From Polytrichum commune (taxonomy: Eukaryota; Streptophyta; Polytrichopsida; Polytrichales; Polytrichaceae), in contig OX485803.1 of assembly GCA_950295325.1 (NCBI GenBank), positions 34,487,554 to 34,551,553 of the forward strand: a stretch of 64,000 nucleotides of DNA, in the 5' to 3' direction. The position numbers and the translations under genes were made by a program. The notes under the pieces were generated by a model. It was not told the origin of the DNA and did no database searches. It saw nothing but the letters and a program-made list of their open reading frames with translations. Shown here one piece after another: positions 34,016 through 44,900 of this stretch. Position 1 is the stretch's first letter; each line of letters opens with the position of its first letter.

Positions 34016-37000
34016 GACTGGGCACTCCCAGCTGCATATATGCCCCAAACTGATCGGGCTAGCTAGGGGTGGTTTGACCCCCCCCCCCCATGTGGTTGGG
34101 GTATCAATGACCTTTGAAGGGAGTACTTACATTACCAAACTCAACCAGTGAAGGAGGGACAAACTATACTAAAAACATCGAAGAAACTAATAAAAAACTA
34201 AAGGTTTGTTTATGCTCACGTGAAACTAAACATGTTGCGCGTGTCATATTCAAAGGTCCCCCTGGTATAATGATAGGGTAAACTATGAACCTTATAGTAG
34301 GTGGATTTCTTTGTTATTAACATAAGAACCAATACTTAGCCAAACCATATTTGGTGATAGGTAGCCATGAGTTGCATGGCACATCAATTGTCAGGTTACC
34401 AGATGGAAAGTAAGAAGCCAAGAAGTGATTGAGAGCCATTTTCAAAGATATATATTTCAAAAGGAAAACCTTAAACTTTCATTCCAATTGTTTTCTTCAA
34501 CTTCAAACTAACAAAGTTCTACACCGTCTAGGGCAAACTAGTTGTCTATTATTGCCCTTAAGATATAGCCTTGAGGCAACTAGAGCCTTTATGTCTTTCT
34601 TTGTTGTAAGATTTTCTATTTGGGGAAGTCACAATGTCAATGACATGAATATGTTTTATTTTTTCCACAAAAATGTGAAACTTTTACATCTAGTCATTCA
34701 CATAAAATACCAAGGGATTTTGATTCATCTTGGAATTTATATTATTTCAAGTCTTCAAATATTTCTAAACTGATTTGATGGAGAATAAGGATATTGATCC
34801 TTATTCCGACCATATGGATGTGGTCTAAAATGAACTCTCTAAGACTTCCTCTTGTATGCCGACTTTGAATGAGATCTTAAATTTATGTTTTATAACACAT
34901 CTTTTGTTGAAGCTAAAACCCTTCATTTTTTTTAGGGGTTAAAGACACATGCATCGTGTGTGGTTTTTTTTCCATCTCCTACTCTTCACTTACAATAGTT
35001 AGTAACAAGGTAGAAGTCTCGAGTGCTCGATTTTGTCAACAACTTGGTTATGATATGTATTTCTTGCTTCAAATTAAATAGGCACATGTTTTCAAAAATG
35101 AATGTTGGTATTGTTATCCTAAGGAAGTTAAGGAGAAATTGGAGCATGTCAGTTGAGGGGGACAAATAACCAACACCCAACATTGTCCTCTTTGAGGATG
35201 GCCTATGTAACCAACTTAAATCTCATAGAAATCTTAACTTTCATTAATCATATCTAAATCAAGTGATGTTGGCATATCATAAATTGAATTGCATCAAAAG
35301 TTCCTCATGGAATTGGTTTACTTTCTAACATTTTCACGAAATTTGGTCAGCTTATTATGGAAATTTAGAGTGTTCAATATTTGCACTTCTATCTTGACAT
35401 GTGGGTGAATCTCATAGTTCAAATCCAAAGAAACTAGGAAACCATCTAGTCATATTGGCCAAGAGCATAATTATGGACCCAAGGAGTGTACAATGAAACG
35501 TGAGTCTAAACGAAGAGGAGAAAGAAGTGGCACTATGCGGCGCCAATTTCTTGACAGTCCCAAATATAAGGAATGCACCACTCGATACAATGAACCAAGT
35601 TTCAAATTTGGTACCTATCTTGAGATTTCAAGTAAGGTTCACGAAGGGGTGTTTTGTACCCCAATTTTGTCGGGTTGGATTATCCCATCCTTATGGTGGG
35701 TTTACACTAGGATCCAATACCAAATAAAGTCCAAAATCAAGTGATCTTGTTGACCGCTAGCAAAATTTTGGATCCAAAGATTTTTTTGGTAGGATCCAAT
35801 TGCAAAGTTAAAAAAAAAGCAAGGTGACAATGACAAGGCATAACTTTCCCGTCAAAGTTCAACAATCGTCATTTGAGATAATATACTCTTCCTAATTTGA
35901 GAAACTATCGTCCAAGCTTGGCTCCAACCTCAAGTCCAAAACCAAGATAGTGAACAATCTTACCTCTACAAAGCTTCTATCTGTATGGTTAGATCTACCA
36001 CAAGAAGTTTGAAATGGATATAATTATTTCTAGACAACTTTGCTTCGGCCCTAGGGATTAAGGGGAGTTTTGGGTCCTAAGATTCTTGGACATGTACCCT
36101 AATGTACACCCACCATTGAGTTAGAATTTCAATCATAATTTTCCAAGCTTTGTATTTTTTGAATCACAAAGGCTGATGCATGTAGACATGTTGATTTGCA
36201 TGTTGATTAGATATGACCATTTAAAATTCTTAGATTGGATTTATAGCATTACTAAGTAGATGGACCATAGTCTCTTTCCAAAGAAAGAGGCTAAAATTGA
36301 AAAGAGAAAAAAAAATCAAGAATCAAAACTTATAGTTTCTTGTTGAAAACTTCACGGTGACAATCTAAGTGCTTCCCATAGACAGTCCCCGAATTAAAAG
36401 AGAATTGTGCTCGTTAGATACATGGTCCTACGGAATGCAACCAAGGAGCCGAACATTGTCATGTTGAACAAATACGCAAGGTCATTTCACACACAAGACT
36501 GAAGACCCATTGCATTCTAAAATCTCTCACTGGTCGAAACGGCCGAGACCGTCCAAGCTCACTTCACATTAGAAAGGGAGAACTAAAAAGCCCGAAGAAG
36601 TTATCATGGACAAGACGTCTACGTAGAAACATGCACGATAGACTATGGGTAACGTTTCACGGTCTGTCAGAGTTTGCATCAGACCCACCTCCAAGAGGTA
36701 AAACAATTAACACAAACTCCGACTGACCATTGTCAATTAAACAATTGGTACGGCCTTTGAAGGAAAGTTGAGAACCCCCACAATGACATGGTCACCCCCC
36801 CCCCCCTTCCCCTTGGCTTATCATGTGTGTGTGTGAAGTGGCTCGATCGAGTCCTTGCCGTCCGAGGGGAAAAACTTTAACAAATGTTAAAGGTCGGAGG
36901 TGCCAGCGGGGTGACGTCCCGGGAATCCAAGAGCATCGGCCACGTGGCCGGTCGAAGAAACCTTTACTAACTTATCGGTATTGTACGTGCCGGCTCAAGG

Positions 37001-37069
37001 ACTTGAAATATCTTCAATAATGCACGAGCCAAGATGCCGGCTCCACCGGTGAAAAGGCCTTGGCATTGA
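34016..37069. other. Intergenic DNA, no gene recognised
   Basis: AT-rich with poly-C runs near 34078 and 36797. A GC-richer patch at 36.82-37.02 kb (CCAGCGGGGTGACGTCCCGGG) has a short open frame but no recognisable family. Confidence 0.45.
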
Positions 37070-37970
37070 GGGCCACTTTACACCTAGAGGCCGGGCCAAT
37101 TCGGTGTGGAAGAGGCTCAAAATCCTCACTTGTGAGTGGCCCAAAGGCTGAAATCGGCCCCAACCCCTGTACACCTTGAGGCCAGGCCAATTTGGTGGTG
37201 TGGATTTTTTAATCAAAAAATGCATGGTATGACACGGCCTGAGCTCGTTGAATCGGGTGCACCCAAAATGGAAGGCCAATTCTTGGTCTCGGGACCAATG
37301 TCAAATTTCAATAAATGAATTATTTAAAAAAACAAAATATGATTTTTTTTAGCGAACCATGTCCATTGGATTCAGTCGAAATATGAACGGCTCTATGCTA
37401 GATTTATTGAATCGGCCTAGCTTCTTGGCCCTAGGGCCTTTACACGTGGAAAATTTGGCCCCCGTTATAATCTCATTATGATTTGTAGTTGAGGCCGGTC
37501 CAATTCCCCTTGAGGCCGATTGCATGAAATTTCAGCCCTTTTTGGGTTGGAGGCCGGTCTCAACTACACATTATAATCAAATTATAATGGGGGTTGATTT
37601 TCTCATATGTAAAGGTCTTAGGGCCAAGAAGCTAAGTTGGTTCAATAAATCTAGCATAATCCAATGGATCTAGCATAGTCATTCATATTTCCACATAATC
37701 CAATGGATATGGTTCGTTGAAAAAATCATATTTTAATTGAATTTTCTTAATATACTAAAATATGACATTGGCCCCAAGGCCAAGATTTAGCCTTCCATTT
37801 TGGGAGCACCCAATTCAACGAGCTCGGGGCGTGTCAGACCATGCATTCCTTTATTACACAATTCACACCACCAAGTTGGGGCCGATTTCAACCTTTCGGC
37901 CAATCACAAGTGAGGATTTCAAGCCTCTTACACAATGAATTGGCCCCGCGCTCTAGGTGTTAAGTGGCCC
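37070..37970. mobile_element. Long foldback element (arms ~440 bp)
   Basis: The left end GGGCCACTTTACACCTAGAG and the right end, in inverse GGGCCACTTAACACCTAGAG, begin arms that match almost to the centre near 37.52 kb. Blocks include AATCCTCACTTGTGA, TGAAATCGGCCCCAAC and CCCAAAATGGAAGGC. The right flank is TAA (37971-37973), the left flank TGA (37067-37069), compatible with a worn 3-bp PIF/Harbinger duplication. There is almost no spacer and no coding capacity. Confidence 0.8.
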
Positions 37971-37973
37971 TAA

Positions 37974-38469
37974 GGGCTGCTTCACACTATGGCCGTCCAA
38001 GTCGAGAGGCTGTGGGATTGAATGGCCAAATATTGTTGAGAGTCCAAAGAAATGGGCTTAAAATAGCCTTAAAATATAGGAATTGGAGCCTTCAGTTAGA
38101 CATAGCGTGAAGCTTCCAAAGGCCAAGCCCAAAGTCCAAAGGAAGAAAGAGCATCCCACTTTATTCCATGCCCAAAACAACCCCTCCAATCTAACGGTTG
38201 GGATCTTGTCAGCTTTTGATTTTTTAATGAAAGAAAATCAACGGCCTCTCGACCATAGTTTGGGTTTTCCAGTCCTGTCCGATCCAAACTTCCTTCGAGA
38301 GTCTGTCGCCTTGGTGAAAAATATTACCATGTATGCATTTTGGAGAGCGACAACCTTTAGACTTTATCCTCTAGTGTGAAAGATTGAGAGGCTCAATTCT
38401 TGGTTTCTTGCAATTGGATTAGTGAAAATTGGCAACCTCTCGACCTTAAGCCATAGTGTGAAGCAGCCC
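37974..38469. mobile_element. PIF/Harbinger-type MITE (GGGCTGCTTCACAC ends)
   Basis: The left end GGGCTGCTTCACACTATGGC and the right end in inverse GGGCTGCTTCACACTATGGC are the same over the first 20 bases. TAA flanks both sides (37971-37973 and 38470-38472). Its left TAA is also the right flank of the foldback at 37070-37970. The same family is at 16123-16467 and, in remnant form, at 17.3-18.3 kb. Confidence 0.85.
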
Positions 38470-39084
38470 TAAGTAACTTAGGGCTAACTTTGATTACTAT
38501 ATTTCTTATTGTACATACACTTGGAATCACGACTTGCCAATAAAATAGGGTTTCAGGCAGCATGTGCTTGTACTTAATACATACTAAGATACAGCAGTGA
38601 ATGTACTATACTACTACCTTACAACTTCATTGCTAAAATCATCCACCTGACAAACTTGTTTTGAGCTTTCTTTTGACCGGTCTATTATTGGTATTTTCAA
38701 CTGTTCAGGGCATAAAGTCATACTATAAATAAGGACACGAAGGTAAAGCATTCTCAAAGATGTCATATAAAATGCCAACTCTAATGGTTCCAATAGTTCT
38801 CGAGAAAAGTAAAGTCGTGAGGCACCACCAAAGGATCATATCCATATGGTTAACTCCTAATTTCCCAAGTAACCCATTTTGGGTTGATGGATGACTTATG
38901 CCATGCATTAACCCCACTAATCTCATTCATCTGCAATCAAAGTAACTATAAACACTCGGGTAGGTCACTCTATTGTCATGTTCCTCTTTTATACAAGAAT
39001 AACACAATCATGAATTTTGAGACACTGATATTGAGAACTTTCAGACTTTGTACATGACAAAAACTTTCAAACCTTGTACATCCG
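38470..39084. other. Intergenic DNA with dispersed-repeat fragments
   Basis: AACTTCATTGCTAAAATCAT near 38627 recurs near 43600 at the left flank of the large element. CCAAAGGATCATATCCATATGG near 38826 has a relative near 62160. No gene is seen. A short AACTTTCA...TTGTACATG duplication lies at 39.03-39.08 kb. Confidence 0.45.
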
Positions 39085-40240
39085 CTAGCCCACGGACTTT
39101 TTGGGCTAGCGGCTAACCTAATAGCTAACAGTTATGGCTGAAAACGGTTCTCGGAAAAAATGGGCTAGCCCAGCTATGGCTAGATCGCGGCTTGAAAAAT
39201 TATGGGCTAGCCTAGCTATGGCTAGATCGAGGCCTCAAAAAATATGGGCTAGTCCAGCTAGTTATTAGCTAGCTAAAGATAAGTCATGTAACTCAATTGG
39301 CTCAAGCTAAGGCCCAACCATGTCATCCCTACCACTACCATAAAATTTTTAGGGTTGAGATCATCTGTCCATATCCAAGTACTTCCAAGTGCAACCGGTT
39401 ACATGTTTACATCTTTTGATACGTCTTTACTCAAAGTGGGCTACATTCTCTACATTCCTCTAAAAAGATGGGTCGTTCTCTTGAAGTCTTGAACAAAAAC
39501 TTCAACAAGTTCATTCTGAAACTCAACCAATTCATCTGCAACTAGTAGCCGGAACTCTGTAAGTAAGTAGCCATAACCTGGGAATTTGGTTAGTTGGTGG
39601 TGGAATGAACGATATAGAATGCCGTGTTTGGCGGAAGTAGTCGCCGCTTTACTAGCCTCCAAGCCCGGATCGGGTGGGCTAGAATGTGACTTTGGCAGTC
39701 TAAATGATATCATTACTCCAAAGAGATCATCGCTTGAGGGAGGATTTGCAGAGGCATCAATGATGTTGAAGTTGCACAAACATCTAATGCAATATGATCA
39801 TGAAAAATTGATCTTGTTGGATAATTCCGATTGGAAGAATCATATTCCCAAACGCCCTATTTTCGACGAGGAATTGCATATAGAGGATGATGACAATTTG
39901 TTGGTAGAGAATGATGAGCAACATGTTTTAGATATTGATGACGATGAGTGATTTTGACTGATATGAAATATAATTGTATTGATGAGACAATGTCTCCTTG
40001 AATTCATTATATGAGCTACATGAATTAATTTATTAGGTCAGCTAGTCCAGCTATATGACTAAAAATGGTACCCGAAAAAGATGGGCTAGCCAAGCTATGG
40101 CTAGATCAAGGCCTCCCAAAATATGGGCTAGCCTAGCTATGGCTAGATTGAGGCCTCAAAAAATATGGGCTAGCCTAGCTATGGCAAGATCGAGGCCTCA
40201 AAAATATGGGCTAGCCCAGCTAGCTAATGGGCTATAAAAG
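39085..40240. mobile_element. hAT remnant between ~200-bp direct repeats made of ~42-bp units
   Basis: Both flanks (39.09-39.29 and 40.04-40.24 kb) contain, in the same orientation, units reading GGGCTAGCCTAGCTATGGCT then AGATCGAGGCCTCAAAAAAT. Two to three units lie on the left, four on the right, preceded by a related A-rich lead-in. Between them lie a dispersed AACCGGTT repeat (39.38-39.58 kb) and a hAT transposase tail. The direct orientation is unusual for hAT ends, so the limits of the element are uncertain. Confidence 0.55.
39586..39951 (+). pseudogene. hAT transposase C-terminal dimerisation domain, truncated
   Basis: The frame has no ATG at its start; its recognisable part begins WWWNERYRMPCLAEVVAALL and continues DFGSLNDIITPKRSSL, then LKLHKHL. 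This matches the hAT C-terminal dimerisation region: W-W, P-x-LA, (F)S-x-x-x-x-I-x-x-x-R-x-x-L. The usual SAxSER stretch is degraded to GSGGLEC. An acidic tail (EDDDNLL, DIDDDE) ends at the stop at 39949-39951. The 5' side runs straight into an unrelated dispersed repeat, so the N-terminal BED finger and catalytic core are missing. Confidence 0.65.
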
Positions 40241-43200
40241 GTGTGAAAGCTTTACAACATGAACACAATATTGTGCTTGCTATGCGCTCAAACCACTTGA
40301 CCACAAGAGAGACCAAAAAGATGATCCTCTTTCCTCCCCTAAGCTCTTTTTTATACCCAAAGGTACTCCTAGTCTTATCCATCCACATTATCTAAGAAAT
40401 ACTTTGGAAGTCTCGTGTCTCACTAAATGTAGATTGTAGCTTCCTTATCTATATACATAGATCGCTTCACTGTACGGCCCTTTCTTACCATATGGCTCAA
40501 TTACAATCCTCTAGTTTGAATTGTCTGATTCCAACTTGATGCATTCATCTAAACTTTTAGTTGGAACTATCTAATTCCAACTTGATTTAATTCTTGAGAG
40601 TTGTCTAGCGCCAATAAATAACATCCATTTGCTAAGAGTTGTCCAACTCCAACGCAAAGATCTTCGATTAGGAGTTGTCTAACTCCCATGCACAATTCCT
40701 TCATGGCTTGTCTAGCCCTCGCACACCATTCTCTCTTGGATTGTGTGAATCCAAACATCATGTGCTCACATGCTAAGTACAAAAAAGTATGATTAGTCTT
40801 TCTTTCTTGAATAATCTAACAGTAAATCTTCTAATCTGGGTGTATCACATTTATGATATTTTGTGCACCACATGCGGCTGAGAGGTATTTGTGTGAGGGT
40901 ATTTACATCCAAGGCACAAATTAAAGACTCCCTATACTTAATTAATTATCTATAATTACCTATTCTAGTCCACCTTACCACTAGTTAAATTGCCAAGGTT
41001 ATTGCATTTTTTGATACTCTATATTCATTTTAACTTTCAAATGTCAATTCAAAACTCTAGGGAGCATTGCCAAAATGATGCAAAAATCGTGGCAAAAAAA
41101 GGCACGATGCATATGTATCATTGCAAGAGCACAACTTCATAGAGATTCAACATACAAGCGCAAGAACATGAAGCACATCATTCCAAGTTTATGACAAAAA
41201 TAGGTTATGGTTTACAAGTCTCAAGTATATTTCTTATTTGAATGATTTAAGAAATGCTTACAAGTCTCAAGTTCAACGAGTGATATATACAACAATCAAT
41301 GCATGGATTTGCAAGATGTCATGTGAAAGGATGAGGAAGGGGTTCATGGAAAATGCTTTGCGCTATACATTGTAATTATATTTTGCTTAAACACTTATAT
41401 TTGTGTTCACAAAGAATAATCATCATTTATGACCAATTATGCTTCAAATCCATGCAAGTGTATTACAAAATACTTGAATGACTTCCAAGATGGTGCTAGT
41501 TCAAATTTGTATTAAAGTTAAAGGTTCCAAAGATTCGCTTCGGCCTGCACATGGAGTATGCATAGACGATCCTTACAACAAATTTTCATATCTAAAAGGG
41601 TGTGATTTATACATGCCATTGCAATACCTGTGAAATGAAATATATCATACAAATGCAACACTTCATAAAGACATATAATTGCAACAACATGAAGCATGTG
41701 ATTCCAATAATATAACATGCATGAAAAATGCAGCGAGAAACATTAGGCAAACAATCTTGAAATTAAATACAAATATGCAGATTTAGGGCTCAACTTACAT
41801 TATCATCACGTGTCAAAAAAAAATGTTGGTTTTGCCATGTTTTACATTGTCTCTTGCAATCACATTGTGACATTTAATGTGGAAGATCTTCACTACTCCT
41901 AGACCATTCAAGTCACATAATTTAGCACTTGGTGTCTCCATGCGATGATCACTTCGAATCTATGTTCATCTTCTTTGCATATTCAAGGTATTATTCCCAC
42001 ACATCAATTGGAATAAGGTTTGAGTTCATATGGGTCCAATGAATCCGTAATTATTGTGAAATTTATAACCCTAGAGTTTTTGAGAGGCTCCACGAGTTGT
42101 TTTTTCATTGTCCTCCTCAATCACTAGAAACACCACTTGGACTAGATCATAAGCCCCTCGTGTGCATATCATTGTGAATAATCACCCCAACAAATCATAA
42201 ACCCCATATGGATTTGTTATAGATAGTCCCAACTTTTAAAGTGACTACCTCCAAGTCATAAACTTGTCTTACAATGCACACCTAAATTTATGTTCAAGCA
42301 AACCATCAACTACCATAAACCCTAAACGAGCTTTATGGAAGAGCTTCTCAAATCATCTCCCAAGATACACCAATCTCGGTAAAGTGGAAATGAAAGTCTA
42401 GGTATTGGCAAACAATTGAGCATGACGAGGAAGATGACCAATAATGAAGGTTGGAAATATTCATTTTTTAGTGGCATTTGATGTTGTTTTCATCCAGATT
42501 TTGTGAAGCATGTGTGCAAAACTATTCCTACTCAACATAAATCCAAAGGTCCTTATCTTGAAACCTTGCATTATTAAAATACTTGAATGGTCCACATTTA
42601 AAGTTTATATACCTACTTATAATAACATTATCTACTTTTAGTGGACCCTTAATTAAGTGAAAGTCTTCTATAAATTTTAAGTCAAAAGAGTTAAATTTTC
42701 CCTCTATTATGCCGCACGTTGTTTTTAAAATGCACCAAGTGGCCTACCCGGGTATAAACATCAAGCCAATATGGATATCTACCTACATACACATGAGCCC
42801 TACAATATGGAGATGATTAGAATTGGGAAAAAATGTCAAAGTTGGAATTGGTCATGGTTTAGTTGTGTTGAGAGCTCATATCAGGGGGTTGACTCCAATC
42901 AATGGTTGCCACTCCAATGCAAACTTTGCATACACACATATGATCTTTATTTTGATAAATGTGAAAGTTTTGATGTTTGTGTGAAAATGGCCTTTGTGTT
43001 CACATCAACTATTCAATTCATTATTTGAACACTTTCTAATTTTTAGGTAATTCTTTTCATACGTGGGTTAGAAATATGGGACATGCTACATACTCCAAAT
43101 GCAAGGTAGCTAGCCTATTGTTGTTTTGCACATTATGTCATGAGAATTTGTGGAGGTGCTCAATTATTGAGTTGTTCCAATTGATTGAATCACACAAGCA

Positions 43201-43735
43201 TTTTGTTCAGTTTCTAAGTGAATTTGATTGGTCGAGTATATATATATATATATAGTGACATTTTAGATTAGACACGGCATTTCTTGTACATCCATTCTTT
43301 CAATCATTATAATCTAATAACCCAAAGGGTTAATTATGCCCGTACTTTCCTTCAAAATAGCTAATCTCCCATGTTTCAAGATCCTACAAATAAATCCCAT
43401 TTTGATGTCAAAACTTGTCCATGAAAATTCCACGACCAAAATTGAGTGGAATGTACTAAAAACTAATTTTTCACATGCTTGGGAAGTCAAGGGCTAAAAA
43501 TAAAACATGTAGATTTGGTGTCACAATTGTTGGAAAAATGATTATTCATATTATGTTTGTATATTGAATATTACATACAAAAGTGATGTGCTACTTAAAA
43601 CTTCATTGCTAAAATCATCCATCTAACAAAAAAAATATCGATTTTTCTTTTGACTACTAACCAATATTGGAATTCCTAGTTACTCGTGGCTTAGAGCATG
43701 TTCACTAGCGGCACTAGAAGAAATCATGTCCATAG
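40241..43735. other. Intergenic AT-rich DNA, no gene recognised
   Basis: From 40.5 to 40.76 kb is a degenerate ~55-bp repeat built on AGTTGTCTAACTCCAA. A TA microsatellite lies at 43241-43256. The rest is AT-rich with many stops on all frames; the open frame at 42.77-43.03 kb resembles nothing. Sequence at 43.59-43.68 kb is a dispersed repeat also present at 38.63-38.70 kb. Confidence 0.45.
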
Positions 43736-43830
43736 CCACCACTTGCAACTGGCCAGGACGACACTTGTATGTGAGCGTAGAGCGGAGAGCGGAGATTTGG
43801 AGAGCGGAGAGCGTAGAGGAAATAAAAATA
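43736..43830 (+). repeat. Left terminal inverted repeat of the large element
   Basis: Contains tandem GAGCGTAGAGCGGAGAGCGG-type steps, with GAGAGCGGAGAGCGTAGAGG repeated just inside. A 20-base core TATGTGAGCGTAGAGCGGAG is exactly mirrored at the right end. Confidence 0.85.
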
Positions 43831-44223
43831 GTAAACTTGTTAGACTAAAATTAGGATATTCCAAAATAGCCAAGAATATACCAAGAATATTCCAGAATTT
43901 GACAATAATAGTAAAAAAATTGGACCTATTTCCGTGGGATGTATAGGTCATAAAATAAAATAAAAACCCTGAATTTGAAATGGTCTCATTAAGTTTGGAA
44001 ACCGTGAGGTGGTTGAATTATTAAAACCAATGATGACTACAAGAAAAATCAATGAAAATGGATTTTTTGAGATTGGTATAATTGAAGAATGAGTCAATCA
44101 ATATACAAAGGAATCAAAATAATAAACTTGCTTGGTTTTTATTCATCACTTTTCTCTTTGTCTTATATGTGAGTCTATTCTATAGCTTGGACTTTAGCAA
44201 TTATCGTTTGTGGCCGAATAGAT

Positions 44224-44230
44224 TATAAAT
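44224..44230 (+). promoter_or_regulatory. TATA box upstream of the 155-aa gene
   Basis: TATAAAT lies 42 bp before the ATG at 44272. That spacing allows a leader of only about 15 nt if used in the usual way. A second candidate, TGTATATACAG, is at about 44253. Confidence 0.35.
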
Positions 44231-44271
44231 TGGACTCATACCCAACATAATTGTATATACAGTTGCACACA

Positions 44272-44739
44272 ATGGGAGATGAGAGAGACATGTTTGCTGG
44301 ATTAGGATGGGAGAAGGAAATTAGAAGTCTAGGAGATCCTCATATTCCATTTAATCCATCGCCGGAATTTGAGTTTGCTGCTGGAAATCAAAGTAGTGAT
44401 GACTACGAGCTGACTCCATTTTCGCAGTCTACACAAGCATGGAGGTGGAAGGTGCAGGAGGAGCAAAAACAATATGAGAAAAAGGAAAAAAGGCAGGAAG
44501 ATGTGCCGGAGAAGGATGTTGATTTAGATGAAGACAAATCGAACGAAACGGAGGAGGAGGTGAAGGTGGAAGGGGAATCTTCGAAGTCTCTTTCATTTCG
44601 CGAACGGATGAGAGGAATGACGCCGCATCATCTTCCGCTGAAGGATCGAAAGAGATATAAGACAATTTCTTATATGGATTTGCTTCGACCGGGTCCACCT
44701 CCCTCGCAATCATCTAAGAAGTATGCAAAACGGAAATAG
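44272..44739 (+). CDS. Element-encoded 155-aa charged protein, function unknown
   Basis: A single-exon frame starts at ATG 44272 (MGDERDMFAGLGWEKE); an upstream in-frame TTG is not used as a start. The N-terminal third is mixed, with FNPSPEFEF and aromatic residues. Residues about 58-105 are a Lys/Glu-rich, probably helical or disordered segment (EEQKQYEKKEKRQED; NETEEEVKVEGESS). The C-terminal part has FRERMRGMTPHHLPLKDRKR, SYMDLLRPGPPP and a basic tail KKYAKRK that could be a nuclear signal. I recognise no family. It sits just inside the left end and runs tail-to-tail with the transposase, 160 bp apart. AATAAA at 44784 can serve as its poly(A) signal. Possible roles are a transposition helper or small DNA-binding partner (inference only). 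Confidence 0.6.
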   Translation: MGDERDMFAGLGWEKEIRSLGDPHIPFNPSPEFEFAAGNQSSDDYELTPFSQSTQAWRWKVQEEQKQYEKKEKRQEDVPEKDVDLDEDKSNETEEEVKVEGESSKSLSFRERMRGMTPHHLPLKDRKRYKTISYMDLLRPGPPPSQSSKKYAKRK

Positions 44740-44810
44740 AGTTGATAGACATAGGAAGCATTGTAATACAAAATTTTGAAGCAAATAAAAATAATCATTG
44801 AGATTATACC

Positions 44811-44816
44811 TTTATT
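44811..44816 (-). terminator. Poly(A) signal for the transposase gene
   Basis: TTTATT on the plus strand reads AATAAA on the minus strand, 85 bp past the transposase stop codon. The opposing 155-aa gene has its own AATAAA at 44784-44789, so the two transcripts probably overlap at their tails. Confidence 0.5.
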
Positions 44817-44900
44817 ATATCAATCAATTATTGCTTCACAAGAGGTCCAGAAATGGACACATATATCATAGCCCAAAGTACTGCTAGGCTGAGATAAATC

